From Saccharibacillus sacchari DSM 19268 (GTDB lineage Bacteria; Bacillota; Bacilli; Paenibacillales; Paenibacillaceae), in the NCBI RefSeq assembly GCF_000585395.1, contig NZ_KK073875.1, positions 4,704,298 through 4,768,297 of the forward strand: a DNA stretch of 64,000 nucleotides, in the 5' to 3' direction. A program made the position numbers and the translations under genes. The notes beneath the pieces were generated by a model. It was given only the letters and a program-made list of their open reading frames with translations. It was not told the origin of the DNA and ran no database searches. Below, in pieces: positions 25,071-34,483 of the stretch. Numbering within the stretch: the first letter of the stretch is position 1; every line of letters begins with the position of its first letter.

Positions 25071-26807
25071 ATGCAAAAGGTCGATATGAAGCGATTTATT
25101 TATTTTTTCGTATTTTTTCTGCTGCTGACGTTGAGTTTGTTTTTCGTGATGAACACGTTGGATTCCCGCACCATTCAGCAAAGTCTGGTCTCTAACGCCA
25201 AAAACCAGGTCAGCTACGCGGAAAGTGTCGTCGACGATATGTTGTATGAAGCGAGCATGTACGGCATTCAGTATACCGCCGACAGCTCCGTGCGCTTTTA
25301 CCGTCAACAGATTCGCGAATTGGACAGCTATAACGCCCAGATGAAAAAAAACGCTTTGGTGGAACGTATGGACAATGCCCTGCTTTCCAACCAGTCGATT
25401 GAATCGCTTGCCGTGTATTGGAAACAAGAACATGCGATGATTGCCACCAGACAAGACCCTCTCGCCTACGAGATTTACGGATCGGTAGAGAAGCGCGGCT
25501 GGCAAATGGTCAATGGGAACCTCTACTATTTCTCGTTATATCCTTACATACGCGAACCTCGCACGCCCGATGAGATTCAATACGTGGTCGGCGTCAAACT
25601 GAAAATGGACTATCTGCGCAATGTGCTGAAAAAGTCGTTCAATGAAGGCGGTTCCGAAGCTTTTTTCCTGGTTGGAGACGGGCCTACGATCAGCAATGGC
25701 CCCTTAGTGGAAGGCATAGCGAATCAAGCGCGCGAGACCGTTGCTCCCGACCCGAAGGAGATTCTCAAATTCGACTATGCCTCGGGCCGCGAAGATTATT
25801 TCGTTTTGTCCAAGTATATCGAACCGATCGATACGTATCTCGTCACCTACACGCGCACCAGCGATCTATTGGAGCCGCTTAACCGCAATCGGCAAATGTT
25901 TGTCGGAAGTATCATGGCGGTGCTGCTGATCGGATTGATCGTGATCGGCATCTTTTACCGTAACTTTTATCGGAATGTTCAGCTTCTGCGGAATCGGTTC
26001 CGTCAGGTCGAACGAGGCGACTACGGCGTACGAATCGGCAGTATCCCCGGTGCGGCCAGCACGGAATTTGGCACGCTGTTCGGCGGCTTCGATCATATGG
26101 TGGCGCGTACCGAAAGTCTGCTCGAATCGCTCAAGACAGAGACCGATCTCAGGCGCAGCGCGGAAATGAAGCAGCTTCAAGCACAGATCAATCCTCACTT
26201 TTTATACAACAGCCTATTTTTCATCATGTCGATGGCCCGCAGCTCGCCGGAAGCGGTTATTCGCATGAGCAAGCATCTGGCCGAATATTACCGTTATCTG
26301 ACCCGGCTCGGCTCGGAAAGTATCACGCTGGAAACGGAACTTGAACTGGCGGATCATTACCTAGGCATCATGGCGCTGTGCAAAACGATGGAATACGAGA
26401 TCATACTGCCTGATTTGCTCAAAAAACAACCGATCATGCCGCTGATTATCCAACCGATCGTGGAAAACGCCATTTTGCACGGGATCGAGGAACGTCAAGG
26501 TGCGCACCGGGTATCGATTGTCGTCGAACCTGCCGATACGGGAGCCGTCATTACGGTAGCCAACGACGGACGCGGCCTGACTGCGGAAGAATTGCATCAG
26601 CTCAAACAAGACGTGGCAAACGCCGAACCACCATCGGGAAGCGGAGGCGTCGGACTTTGGAATATTGAAAAGAGACTCAAAAATGCTTATGGAGACGCGG
26701 GAAACCTGGAGTTTGCCGTCAACGAATGGGGAGGGCTTTCGGTGTCCGTACGCATCGAATTCGCCGCTCAAGAAGGAGGAAACTATGGAGTTATTGATCG
26801 TGGATGA
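25071..26807 (+). CDS. YesM-type membrane sensor histidine kinase
   Basis: A 578-residue kinase that pairs with the next gene to control the adjacent sugar operon. A transmembrane helix (FIYFFVFFLLLTLSLFFVM) is followed by an extracellular sensor of about 240 residues, a second helix near residue 285, HAMP, and a His_kinase domain. The phosphorylated histidine lies in LQAQINPHFLYNSL, the LytS/YesM class motif. The ATPase N-box is IVENAILHGIEE, and the G-boxes are VANDGRGL and GGVGLWNIEKRL. Start is uncertain between 25071 (GGGAAG upstream) and neighbouring ATGs at 25044 or 25086. It overlaps the regulator gene by 23 bases. Confidence 0.92.
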   Translation: MQKVDMKRFIYFFVFFLLLTLSLFFVMNTLDSRTIQQSLVSNAKNQVSYAESVVDDMLYEASMYGIQYTADSSVRFYRQQIRELDSYNAQMKKNALVERMDNALLSNQSIESLAVYWKQEHAMIATRQDPLAYEIYGSVEKRGWQMVNGNLYYFSLYPYIREPRTPDEIQYVVGVKLKMDYLRNVLKKSFNEGGSEAFFLVGDGPTISNGPLVEGIANQARETVAPDPKEILKFDYASGREDYFVLSKYIEPIDTYLVTYTRTSDLLEPLNRNRQMFVGSIMAVLLIGLIVIGIFYRNFYRNVQLLRNRFRQVERGDYGVRIGSIPGAASTEFGTLFGGFDHMVARTESLLESLKTETDLRRSAEMKQLQAQINPHFLYNSLFFIMSMARSSPEAVIRMSKHLAEYYRYLTRLGSESITLETELELADHYLGIMALCKTMEYEIILPDLLKKQPIMPLIIQPIVENAILHGIEERQGAHRVSIVVEPADTGAVITVANDGRGLTAEELHQLKQDVANAEPPSGSGGVGLWNIEKRLKNAYGDAGNLEFAVNEWGGLSVSVRIEFAAQEGGNYGVIDRG

Positions 26808-27516
26808 CGGGCAGTATGTCGTGGAATACCTGAAGCATCTGCTGGATTGGAAAAAGTTCGGGATGGAGCATGTGGAAACGACGACCAACCCTGCCGAAGC
26901 GCGTGCTCTGATCGACAGCGGCCGTTTCAATCTGGTGATCAGCGATATCCGCATGCCGGAGATTTCGGGACTTGATTTACTGGAACATATCTATGAGAGC
27001 CGACTACATACGAAAGTGATTTTCCTGTCCGGCTATTCGCAGTTCGATTACGCGCAAAAGGCGATTCGTTTCGGCGCGCTGGATTATTTGCTGAAGCCGG
27101 TGGACCAGCGCGATATGGAGACCGCAATGACGCAGGCGACCAAGCATTTACAGGAACATGACCCAAGCAAATACGATCAGCCGGAGCCTAAAGTGTCCCC
27201 GCAAAACGTAGTTCGCGTGATTCAAGCGTATATTGCCGACCACCTGGGCGAACCGCTGAGCCTGGAAGACTTGGGACGAATTGTGCATCTGCATCCCGTG
27301 TACCTCTCGCGTTTGTACAAACAGGAAACGAGCGAAAACCTGTCGACTCATATTCTGGGCATGCGCTTGGAACGCTCGGCACGGCTGCTTGAAAACTCGA
27401 CGCTGCATGTGGTGGATATTGCGCGAATGGTTGGATACCGGAAGCCGCAGTATTTTATTAAATTGTTCAAGGAGAGATACGGGACGACGCCTTATCAGTA
27501 TCGGCGAGGCGGATAA
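26785..27516 (+). CDS. YesN-type response regulator with AraC helix-turn-helix
   Basis: A 243-residue regulator. The receiver domain is at residues 1-120: LIVDD, the phospho-acceptor in LVISDIRMPEISG, conserved Ser/Lys in FLSGYSQFDYA and LLKPVD. It is followed directly by two AraC-type helix-turn-helix motifs (residues 145-240, ending in YGTTPYQYRR). Typical Paenibacillus YesN proteins are 400-550 residues with a long middle region, so this is a compact form. ATG 26785 has AAGGAGG six bases upstream inside the kinase gene, implying translational coupling. It should activate the divergent lplB-type operon. Confidence 0.92.
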   Translation: MELLIVDDGQYVVEYLKHLLDWKKFGMEHVETTTNPAEARALIDSGRFNLVISDIRMPEISGLDLLEHIYESRLHTKVIFLSGYSQFDYAQKAIRFGALDYLLKPVDQRDMETAMTQATKHLQEHDPSKYDQPEPKVSPQNVVRVIQAYIADHLGEPLSLEDLGRIVHLHPVYLSRLYKQETSENLSTHILGMRLERSARLLENSTLHVVDIARMVGYRKPQYFIKLFKERYGTTPYQYRRGG

Positions 27517-27530
27517 AAGGAGGGGGAAGC

Positions 27531-27565
27531 TGGGCGGCTGCGGGAGAAATTCGCATCTAGCTTCG
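27531..27565 (+). repeat. Fragment of the palindromic repeat (copy F)
   Basis: GGCTGCGGGAGAAATTCG equals the left end of copies B and E, but the rest of the element is absent. It follows the response regulator stop by 15 bases, as other copies follow genes. Confidence 0.6.
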
Positions 27566-28046
27566 TGAAGGATAAGAAAGAAGACAACAGAGAAAAGGAG
27601 ATGTAATGGCGGTATCCAGTTTGGGTCTTATTACACAAAAGAATAAAAAATTACATGCAAAACCGAGAAAATTGTGACGAAAAGTCAGTATTTTCTCGGT
27701 GAATAGTGCAATTTCGAAAAAATGTTGACGTTTTGTGCAGATTTTCTTTTTAAAAAGGTTCAAAGGGCTCTTTTTATCGGAAAATGTGTGCAAAAAGTCA
27801 ACATCGATTGGAATTCGTAGCTTTTTATAGGCGAAAAGTGATCAAAACGACCACATTTTGCAAGGTGATTAAGGCATATATGCAAACTCCAACGGAAGAA
27901 AATTGAGCTGAGTTTGCTTACATGCGATAGTACCTTGACCAAGTTAAAAGTAAGGTAGGCCAAGCTACTAAATTCGTTACTCGCAACGTGTGGTCGTTTG
28001 ATTTCGTTCGTATAGGATCGGATCTTATCTTATCAGGCTTTTCGGC
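27566..28046. other. AT-rich gene-free stretch with stacked inverted repeats
   Basis: About 480 bases with far more A/T than the flanks and no credible gene. ACCGAGAAAAT and ATTTTCTCGGT (about 27662-27701) form a hairpin. TGTTGACGTTTTGTGCA (from 27722) and TGTGCAAAAAGTCAACA (to about 27804) form a second, larger inverted repeat. A short ACCTTGACC...AAGGT element is at 27932-27956. It may be a decayed mobile element, a structured RNA or a composite terminator. Confidence 0.55.
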
Positions 28047-29813
28047 TCAAGCCTTCGGAGAAAGACGGATGGTGACGGTTTTGTCGAACGGCGTTAGCAG
28101 GTTTAGCAGGACGACTTTGCAGGAGCTTGGCAGATTGGCTTCGCGGACGGATGTAGATCGGTGGGCGAGTTCCGCTCCCTCCAGTTCGATCCAGTCACCG
28201 CCGCATTCATAACGAAGCGTGCCGTCGCTCCAGATCCAGCGGTCCGGTCCGGCTTCCAGCAGTTCGCCGGAGGTAATCTCGCCCTCGGAGCCGAACACGA
28301 ACGAGAGTTGCGTCATGACATCTGCCGGCTCTTGAGCCGCGACGTGCAATGTCCAGGTCTGGCCATCCTCCGACGGTACGGCTTCGATCCGCACGCCGAA
28401 CGTCTGCTCATGCGTCAATTCACGCGATTGATGCGGCAGCAGATACCAGGGACTGATCGGCGTAGCTGAGGATGCGGGCAGCAGCTCCGTTTTCACAGGG
28501 CCGTAGTAGCCTTTCTTTTGCTCGCCGGACAGCACGTAACCTCCACCCTCAAGCGTCTTCATGTCCTGCATCGGCACATATCCAGGCGAGAAATACGAAG
28601 AAGCCTGCACCGCCAGCAGCCGGGTTGATCCGTGACGCAGCGCGAAGAAAGACGGCGTCTCGGTCATCAGGGTGACACTAGTATTGCCGTCGCGAATCCG
28701 GGCTACGGGAGCCCCGAAATCGGTATGCAGCCGACTATGGAAGATGCGCCCGTGATGGCCTGCCGCCTCCATCTGCCCCAGATAACCGTCGCGCAGGAAT
28801 TCGCCGTTTAACACTTTCTCGTATTTCATCGGCACGGCATTGGCCGCGGATGTATCGTCCGGCGCAAACGGTCCGCGAAGCTCCGGCTCCAGCAGCATTC
28901 GCACCAGCACATTGACCGAAGCGACGCCCGGATCTTCCAATGCTTGTCCCGCCAGTTCGGCCATGCCTGCAAGCAGCGGATCTCCATCTTGCAGCGCCAA
29001 CATGGCATACGGCAAATAATACGGAGACAGGTTGTGAAAATGTCCTAAATCCTGCCGCCCAGAATAATCGGTCACGATCTCGCCGGACGGATGCACCAGA
29101 TAAACCATCATGCGCAGATTAAGCCGTACAGGTTCCAACAGCTCCGGCCGATCCAGCAGACGCGCCGCATAGATCAACATGATATCGCTCACCGCGCTAT
29201 AAATCCCGTTGCTGCGCTCCGTCCATTCGCCGTCCGGCGTAATGTCCATCCCTTCGGCCAGCCATTCGTCGGCGCGCATCAGCAAAGCCTCCCCGCCGAA
29301 GAGCTTGTGCAGACAGCCCAATGCCGCGCACAATACCCACCGATGGTTCGGGGTATGGCAGCCGCCCGTCACGAGTGCCGGAAGCGTACGCTCCAAGAAC
29401 AATCGCATATTTTCCAATACGGGCCGAAGCGGCTCCCAGCCGGATCGGTCCAATAGCTCATATAACTGCGAATACCCGACGACCACGAAGGCCGTATCCG
29501 GCGGGGAATGGTAATTCGTCCAGCCCGGCGAAATCGAACCGTCGGCATGCTGATTCCGAAGCACGAATTCCGAAGCCAGCAGCAGTCGTTCCAGCAGTTC
29601 CTTATCCTGATAAAACGCGGAATCCGGATTGACCAGCGCCGTTCCCCAATTGCACATATCCGTCGGCGTTCCCGAAGTATGATTGACCCAAGCGATTCCC
29701 GTCGAAGGATCGACGGTTCCCCCGTAATATCGACTCTCCCGCTCCAAGATCTGCCTCGGAAGTCCTTTGCGCACGGCTTCATCATTTTTTTGCACCAGCC
29801 GCTCGTATAGCAT
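28047..29813 (-). CDS. Uncharacterised protein of probable alpha-toroid (lyase/hydrolase-like) fold
   Basis: A 588-residue cytoplasmic-looking protein without signal peptide. I do not recognise the family. The first 330 residues are helical with repeated W/Y/G motifs (GISPGWTNYHSPPDTAFVV in spirit: DGSISPGWTNYHSPPDTA, GGCHTPNHRWVLCAALG, WTERSNGIYSAVSD), as in (alpha/alpha)6 toroids of heparinase II/III and GH105-like enzymes. The last 250 residues look beta-rich, like the sandwich domain of such lyases. It ends the operon with a sugar ABC importer and isomerase, 18 bases after the isomerase stop. A role in breaking down the imported oligosaccharide is likely but inferred. Confidence 0.72.
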   Translation of the reverse strand: MLYERLVQKNDEAVRKGLPRQILERESRYYGGTVDPSTGIAWVNHTSGTPTDMCNWGTALVNPDSAFYQDKELLERLLLASEFVLRNQHADGSISPGWTNYHSPPDTAFVVVGYSQLYELLDRSGWEPLRPVLENMRLFLERTLPALVTGGCHTPNHRWVLCAALGCLHKLFGGEALLMRADEWLAEGMDITPDGEWTERSNGIYSAVSDIMLIYAARLLDRPELLEPVRLNLRMMVYLVHPSGEIVTDYSGRQDLGHFHNLSPYYLPYAMLALQDGDPLLAGMAELAGQALEDPGVASVNVLVRMLLEPELRGPFAPDDTSAANAVPMKYEKVLNGEFLRDGYLGQMEAAGHHGRIFHSRLHTDFGAPVARIRDGNTSVTLMTETPSFFALRHGSTRLLAVQASSYFSPGYVPMQDMKTLEGGGYVLSGEQKKGYYGPVKTELLPASSATPISPWYLLPHQSRELTHEQTFGVRIEAVPSEDGQTWTLHVAAQEPADVMTQLSFVFGSEGEITSGELLEAGPDRWIWSDGTLRYECGGDWIELEGAELAHRSTSVREANLPSSCKVVLLNLLTPFDKTVTIRLSPKA

Positions 29814-29831
29814 TTCGTTGTCCCCCGATCT

Positions 29832-30800
29832 TTATCCCGTCTGTTTTCTTGCCGCAAGCTTCTCCAGCAACAGCCGATGGCTTTCGTGAATTTGCTCCGG
29901 CTCGCAGGCGGCTTTCAGCTCGTACACTTTGACTCCGGCGCGTTCGATCATCGGCAGGTACGCGTCGTAAAAATTCGGATCGCCGCTGTGCACGTACGGG
30001 CACCAGTGGTCGGACAGTCCGATCGTCTCATGAATATGTACGCCGACGATATGATCCATTAAGCCTTCCATCTCGCCCACGCTGTCGTACAAGCCGAGCC
30101 GATCCATCATGATGGCATGTCCGGTGTCGTACCAGATGCCTACAGGCGCGCCTTTTAACGCATCGATGATCGTTTTCGCTTCCGCCAGCGTCGGCATCTG
30201 GTTCGGGCGCGAACGGGTTTCGATGCCGAAGCGCACGTTCAGTCCTTTGGATGCGGCGAGATTACTGACCTCATCCAAACTGGAAATGATACGTTTGACG
30301 TAGCCGTCTGCTTCGCTTTCCCGACGCTCGATAAACGAAGCCCAAGCTTTGCGGTAAACATCAGACTCACGGCCTTCTTCATGATACAGCTTCTCCAAAT
30401 GCTTCACGTCGGCGTGGGGGATCGGAACTTCTCCGGGATGCACCACGACCGCTTCCGCTCCGTAGCGATGCGCATATTCGGCCGAACGTACCAGCAGCTC
30501 CACCGCTTTGCGCCGACGTGCTTCGTCCTCGAATCCGAGCAGCACGGAGTCCGTACCGTAATCCGGATCGGGCGTATGGGGAAACGTATTATGCACGCTG
30601 GAGATGCCGATCTCGCCGCGTTCGATCATCGGCTCGATCTCCTTCAGCATCTCCGTGGTCACGTTATAATTCAGCTCCACGCGGCGGAAACCAAGTTCGG
30701 CAATTTCTTCGATCATCGCCCGTCCGCCGGACTGCCGACGAATATTCCAGCAGGTCGAGAAAGAATATTCGCCTTTGTCGTGCAGAAGACTTTCTTTCAT
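29832..30800 (-). CDS. Sugar phosphate isomerase/epimerase (xylose isomerase-like TIM barrel)
   Basis: A 322-residue AP endonuclease-2/xylose isomerase-like barrel. Candidate metal ligands and barrel strands are visible: GFRRVELNY, ISSVHNTFPH, AVVVHPGEVPI, VRFGIETRSRPNQMPT, VGIWYDTGHA and VGVHIHETIG. These proteins isomerise or epimerise keto-sugars or inositol derivatives using a divalent metal. ATG 30800 follows AAAGGAG. It lies between the YtcP-type permease and the toroid protein in one transcription unit, so it should act on the imported sugar. Confidence 0.87.
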   Translation of the reverse strand: MKESLLHDKGEYSFSTCWNIRRQSGGRAMIEEIAELGFRRVELNYNVTTEMLKEIEPMIERGEIGISSVHNTFPHTPDPDYGTDSVLLGFEDEARRRKAVELLVRSAEYAHRYGAEAVVVHPGEVPIPHADVKHLEKLYHEEGRESDVYRKAWASFIERRESEADGYVKRIISSLDEVSNLAASKGLNVRFGIETRSRPNQMPTLAEAKTIIDALKGAPVGIWYDTGHAIMMDRLGLYDSVGEMEGLMDHIVGVHIHETIGLSDHWCPYVHSGDPNFYDAYLPMIERAGVKVYELKAACEPEQIHESHRLLLEKLAARKQTG

Positions 30801-30865
30801 CCGGCAGCTCTCCTTTCCTGTCCGTTTTGCCGCTGGCGATCATGCCGACGACGGCAGCGGCGCGA

Positions 30866-31738
30866 TCAACCTTTGACCGCTCCCAGCATGACGCCGCTTA
30901 CAAAATACTTTTGCAACCACGGATACACAAGCAGAATCGGTACAGTTGCGAAAATGACGGTGGCGGCTTTCAACGCTTCAGGCGTCAATGCCGTGCGGTT
31001 TGCGCCTTCCATCTGGGTCAGCTCGGTTACCATGTTATTTTGTACCATCTGGAATAATTTAAGCTGAAGCGGATAGATTTGCGGGTCGTTGATATACATG
31101 AGCGCATCCTGGAAACCGTTCCAGCGTCCCACCGCGTAAAAGAGCGCCAGCGTCGCCATAACCGGCAGCGACAGCGGAAGCACGATTTTGAGCAGGGTGT
31201 GCATGTACGAACTGCCGTCGATCTCCGCAGATTCTTCCAGGCTCGGCGGAATATTTTTGAAAAACGTAATCAGGATAATCAAGTTGAACGGACTGACCAA
31301 GCCTGGCAGGATCAGCGCCCATACCGTATTGATCATATGCAGGTCGCGGATCAGCAGGTATTCAGGAATGATCCCGCCGCTGAAGAACATCGTGATGACG
31401 ATCAGGTACATGAAGAATTTGCGGCCTTTGAGATTGCCTTTGGTCAGCGGATAAGCGGCCGCGATCGTGAACAACATGCAGAGCAGCGTCGTCGCCAACG
31501 TCAGAATGACCGTGAAGCCGAGCGAAGTCAGCATCGAGTGGTCAGAAAAGACCTGAGTATAGGCGCTCCAGTTCAATTCAACAGGGAACAAGGTCACTTC
31601 GCCTGAAGTAATCGCCCGGTTGGAGCTGAGCGATACCGCGATCATATGCACGAAAGGCAGCAAACAGAAGAGGACAAACAGGGACACGAACGTAATATTG
31701 ACGATATCGAAAATCCGGTTAGAGGTGCGTGCGCTCAT
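30866..31738 (-). CDS. Carbohydrate ABC transporter permease, YtcP/LplC type
   Basis: A 290-residue permease with six hydrophobic segments, PFVHMIAVSLSSNRAITSGEV near the start, the EAA loop LEESAEIDGSSYMHTLLKIV, and the family C-terminus FVSGVMLGAVKG. ATG 31738 follows AAAGGAGAGA. It is the second membrane subunit of the importer encoded by 30866-34483 and is clearly a paralogue of the one at 22885-23754. Confidence 0.94.
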   Translation of the reverse strand: MSARTSNRIFDIVNITFVSLFVLFCLLPFVHMIAVSLSSNRAITSGEVTLFPVELNWSAYTQVFSDHSMLTSLGFTVILTLATTLLCMLFTIAAAYPLTKGNLKGRKFFMYLIVITMFFSGGIIPEYLLIRDLHMINTVWALILPGLVSPFNLIILITFFKNIPPSLEESAEIDGSSYMHTLLKIVLPLSLPVMATLALFYAVGRWNGFQDALMYINDPQIYPLQLKLFQMVQNNMVTELTQMEGANRTALTPEALKAATVIFATVPILLVYPWLQKYFVSGVMLGAVKG

Positions 31739-31803
31739 CTCGGAGTCTCTCCTTTCCCTGGTTCAAAAATGGATGATATGGCAGACGGCGAGAGGCATTC
31801 ACG

Positions 31804-32751
31804 TTACAAGATGCCGTCTCCCGTCACTTTTTTCGAAATATAATTGGAGCCCAGAATGAACACGAGACCGACGACCGCCTGGAACAATCCGACAACGGTT
31901 GCCAGCGTGTATTGCCCTGCCTCCAAACCGATCCGGTACACGAAGGTACTGAGTACGTCCGAGTATTCGCGCACGGCCGTATTACCGATGATGTAAGGAC
32001 GATCGAAGCCGATACTCACCATTTTGCCGAGATTGAGGATCAGAAGCGTGATGATTGTCGGCTTGATGCTCGGCAATGTGATATGCCAGATTTTCTTCAT
32101 CCGCGACGCCCCGTCGACGTCCGCAGCCTCGAACAACTCCCTGTTGACGCCCGTCAAAGCTGCCAGGTACAGAATCGTTCCCCAGCCCGCGCTTTGCCAC
32201 ACGCCCGTGAACAGATACGTGATCAACCATGAGTTTTTGTCGGTCAGGAAAGGAATCGCGTCCATGCCCATCGCTTGCAGGACCGTATTGACCATCCCCG
32301 ATTGGGTACCGAACAATTGATACACGATCCCGCCGATGATGACCCAGGAGATGAAGTGAGGAATGTAGAGCAGGGTCTGCGAGATTTTTTTGAACCAGGC
32401 ATTCCGGATCTCGTACAACATGATCGCCAGAATGATCGGAGCCGGGAACGAGACAAGCAGATCAAGAAAATTCAGCATAAAAGTATTGCGCAGCGTAATA
32501 TAAAAATCGTTCATGGCAAACACTTCGCGGAACGCCTCGAGACCGATCCATTCGCTGCCGTTGATGCCTTGGAACAAGTTAAAGTCTTTGAACGCAATCT
32601 GTACCCCGTACATTGGGCCGTAGCGGAAAATCAGGAAGTAGGCAATCGGCAGCGAGAGAAGCGCGTAAAGCTGCCAGTAGCGTTTGATATAAGACTTTCT
32701 TTTGCCGAAATCTCCCGTTTTGGTTGCTTGAGTCGCTTTGGTCAAAGTCAA
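31804..32751 (-). CDS. Carbohydrate ABC transporter permease, LplB type
   Basis: A 315-residue permease. A basic N-terminal tail leads into YIKRYWQLYALLSLPIAYFL and FRYGPMYGVQIAFKDF, the LplB signature. LLYIPHFISWVIIG and LFEAADVDGASRMKKIWHIT (EAA loop) follow. The start is TTG 32751 with GGAGGAG eight bases upstream. As in the other locus no ATPase is encoded alongside. Confidence 0.94.
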   Translation of the reverse strand: MTLTKATQATKTGDFGKRKSYIKRYWQLYALLSLPIAYFLIFRYGPMYGVQIAFKDFNLFQGINGSEWIGLEAFREVFAMNDFYITLRNTFMLNFLDLLVSFPAPIILAIMLYEIRNAWFKKISQTLLYIPHFISWVIIGGIVYQLFGTQSGMVNTVLQAMGMDAIPFLTDKNSWLITYLFTGVWQSAGWGTILYLAALTGVNRELFEAADVDGASRMKKIWHITLPSIKPTIITLLILNLGKMVSIGFDRPYIIGNTAVREYSDVLSTFVYRIGLEAGQYTLATVVGLFQAVVGLVFILGSNYISKKVTGDGIL

Positions 32752-32881
32752 GTCGGTCTCCTCCTCGCGGACAGATCGGACGTCGTCGCCTGCATGAAGA
32801 AGGCTTCGATCCGGTCTGAAAATGAAACCGGGGCAAACTGCTCATCGTCTGGCGTTTGCCCCGATCCTTTCTGTTTATGGC

Positions 32882-34483
32882 TTAGTTTTGAGCTTGCAGC
32901 GCTTGTTCCAGTTCTTCTTTGAGCGCGGAGCCGCCGATGTTCATGTAGTCGTTCATTTCGCGTTCGTACACGGCTTCGAACTGATCCGGTTTCGCCATGG
33001 CCGACTGCACGATGATGATTTTGAGTTTATCGTTCAGCGCCGTGCCGTATTTCGATTCGGCTTCGATCGGACGGTCGAAGATGATCGGGCCTACCGTGTC
33101 CGCGTTCGCGACGTCGATCGATTCTCTCATCAGTTGCTGATTGTTTTTCGGGAAACCGGCGATCCATGCTTTCTCGTTCATTTCCTGATCGCCGATCACT
33201 TTGCCGTTCGCCATGATCGCCATGTCTCCGGCATTGTATACGCGGTCTTTAACGTCTTGTGCCGCATCTTCCTTGATTACCGGAATGCCGTCGACCATAT
33301 CATAGTTCTCGCCTTCAACGCCGTTGGACATGGTGAGCAGATTATCTCCGGATGTCATCCAATCCAGGTACTTGACGGCTTCGGCCGAGCGTTTGCTGCT
33401 TTTCGGAATCATGATGTATAGACCGTTCGTTCCGTAACGGGATTTGATATGTTTGCCGTCCGCATTGTCGTTGGTATACGCATCGAGCGCCACGACTTTG
33501 CTGTCCGGAAGGTTTTTGTACAGATTTTCCAACGTGCCGTCCGCATACAAGATTTGTCCGACGTCTTCGGTCATGAATCCGGTCAGGCCGTTTTGGAAGT
33601 CTTTGTTCAATTGTTCCCTTTCTTCATCCAAGCTGAAGTCCTGGCTGATCAGTCCTTCATTGTACAGCTTGTTCAGGAACTGCATCGCGTCTTTGAAGCC
33701 TTCGTGCAAAGGCAGTTCATAACGTTGGCTGTAAGTCCGATCTTCTTGAACAGGCTTGATGAAGGAATAGATTAGCGGTTCGTATTGAGCAGGTGCGAGT
33801 GCCATCCCCATCGGAATGACTTTGGATCCTACGCCGCCCGGATCTTTCTCTTTAAACGCTTTCAACGTTTCATACAGCTCGTCTGTGGTGGTTGGAGCCT
33901 TCATGCCCAGCTTATCCAACCAGTCCTGACGGATATAGGAGTTGTAACGCGCGGTGATGGCCCGTTTGCCCGGAATCGCGAACTGCGTGCCTTCCAATTG
34001 ACCGAACTTCAATGTATCGTCGCCCAAGTAGGATTTGATATTCGATCCGTTCTCTTCAAGGAGCGGGCCGACGTCCGTCAAGCCGCCTTGCTGCGCATAA
34101 CGGAAGAACACGCTGGAGTCGTACACGAATACGATATCCGGTACATCGCTTGCGCTTGCCATCAGTACGTTCAGCTTCGTTGTTTCTTCCGAACGCTGGA
34201 TCGGCACGAATTCGACGTCGATGTTATTCGGATCGCCGAATTCTTTCTGTACATATTGCGTCAGCCAGTTGTTGGTGATCGTGTGCGGCGATGGACTGTT
34301 GCCGCGGTCGAACACTTCTACCTTTAATGTAACGCGTTCTCCACCTGTGCTGGCCGATCCCGATGCCGCTTCTTCATTGGAAGCAGAGCCGCTACAGCCC
34401 GACAGCAGCGCGACGCCCATTACTGTGGCGAGTGCAGCCCCCATCGCTTTTTTCATGACCCCTCTACGCGTGTTCCGTGTCAT
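32882..34483 (-). CDS. Sugar-binding lipoprotein of ABC importer
   Basis: A 533-residue family 1 solute-binding protein. The lipoprotein signal ends in LLSGCSG, with cysteine near residue 30, then a Ser/Ala/Glu linker. YIRQDWLDKLGMKAPTTTDE, in the middle, is the Paenibacillus oligosaccharide-binding motif. ATG 34483 follows AAGGAGATGGGACA, while the longer frame to 34540 has no such site. It heads the operon of two permeases, isomerase and toroid protein, and the AraC-type sensor-regulator upstream probably controls it. Confidence 0.92.
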   Translation of the reverse strand: MTRNTRRGVMKKAMGAALATVMGVALLSGCSGSASNEEAASGSASTGGERVTLKVEVFDRGNSPSPHTITNNWLTQYVQKEFGDPNNIDVEFVPIQRSEETTKLNVLMASASDVPDIVFVYDSSVFFRYAQQGGLTDVGPLLEENGSNIKSYLGDDTLKFGQLEGTQFAIPGKRAITARYNSYIRQDWLDKLGMKAPTTTDELYETLKAFKEKDPGGVGSKVIPMGMALAPAQYEPLIYSFIKPVQEDRTYSQRYELPLHEGFKDAMQFLNKLYNEGLISQDFSLDEEREQLNKDFQNGLTGFMTEDVGQILYADGTLENLYKNLPDSKVVALDAYTNDNADGKHIKSRYGTNGLYIMIPKSSKRSAEAVKYLDWMTSGDNLLTMSNGVEGENYDMVDGIPVIKEDAAQDVKDRVYNAGDMAIMANGKVIGDQEMNEKAWIAGFPKNNQQLMRESIDVANADTVGPIIFDRPIEAESKYGTALNDKLKIIIVQSAMAKPDQFEAVYEREMNDYMNIGGSALKEELEQALQAQN

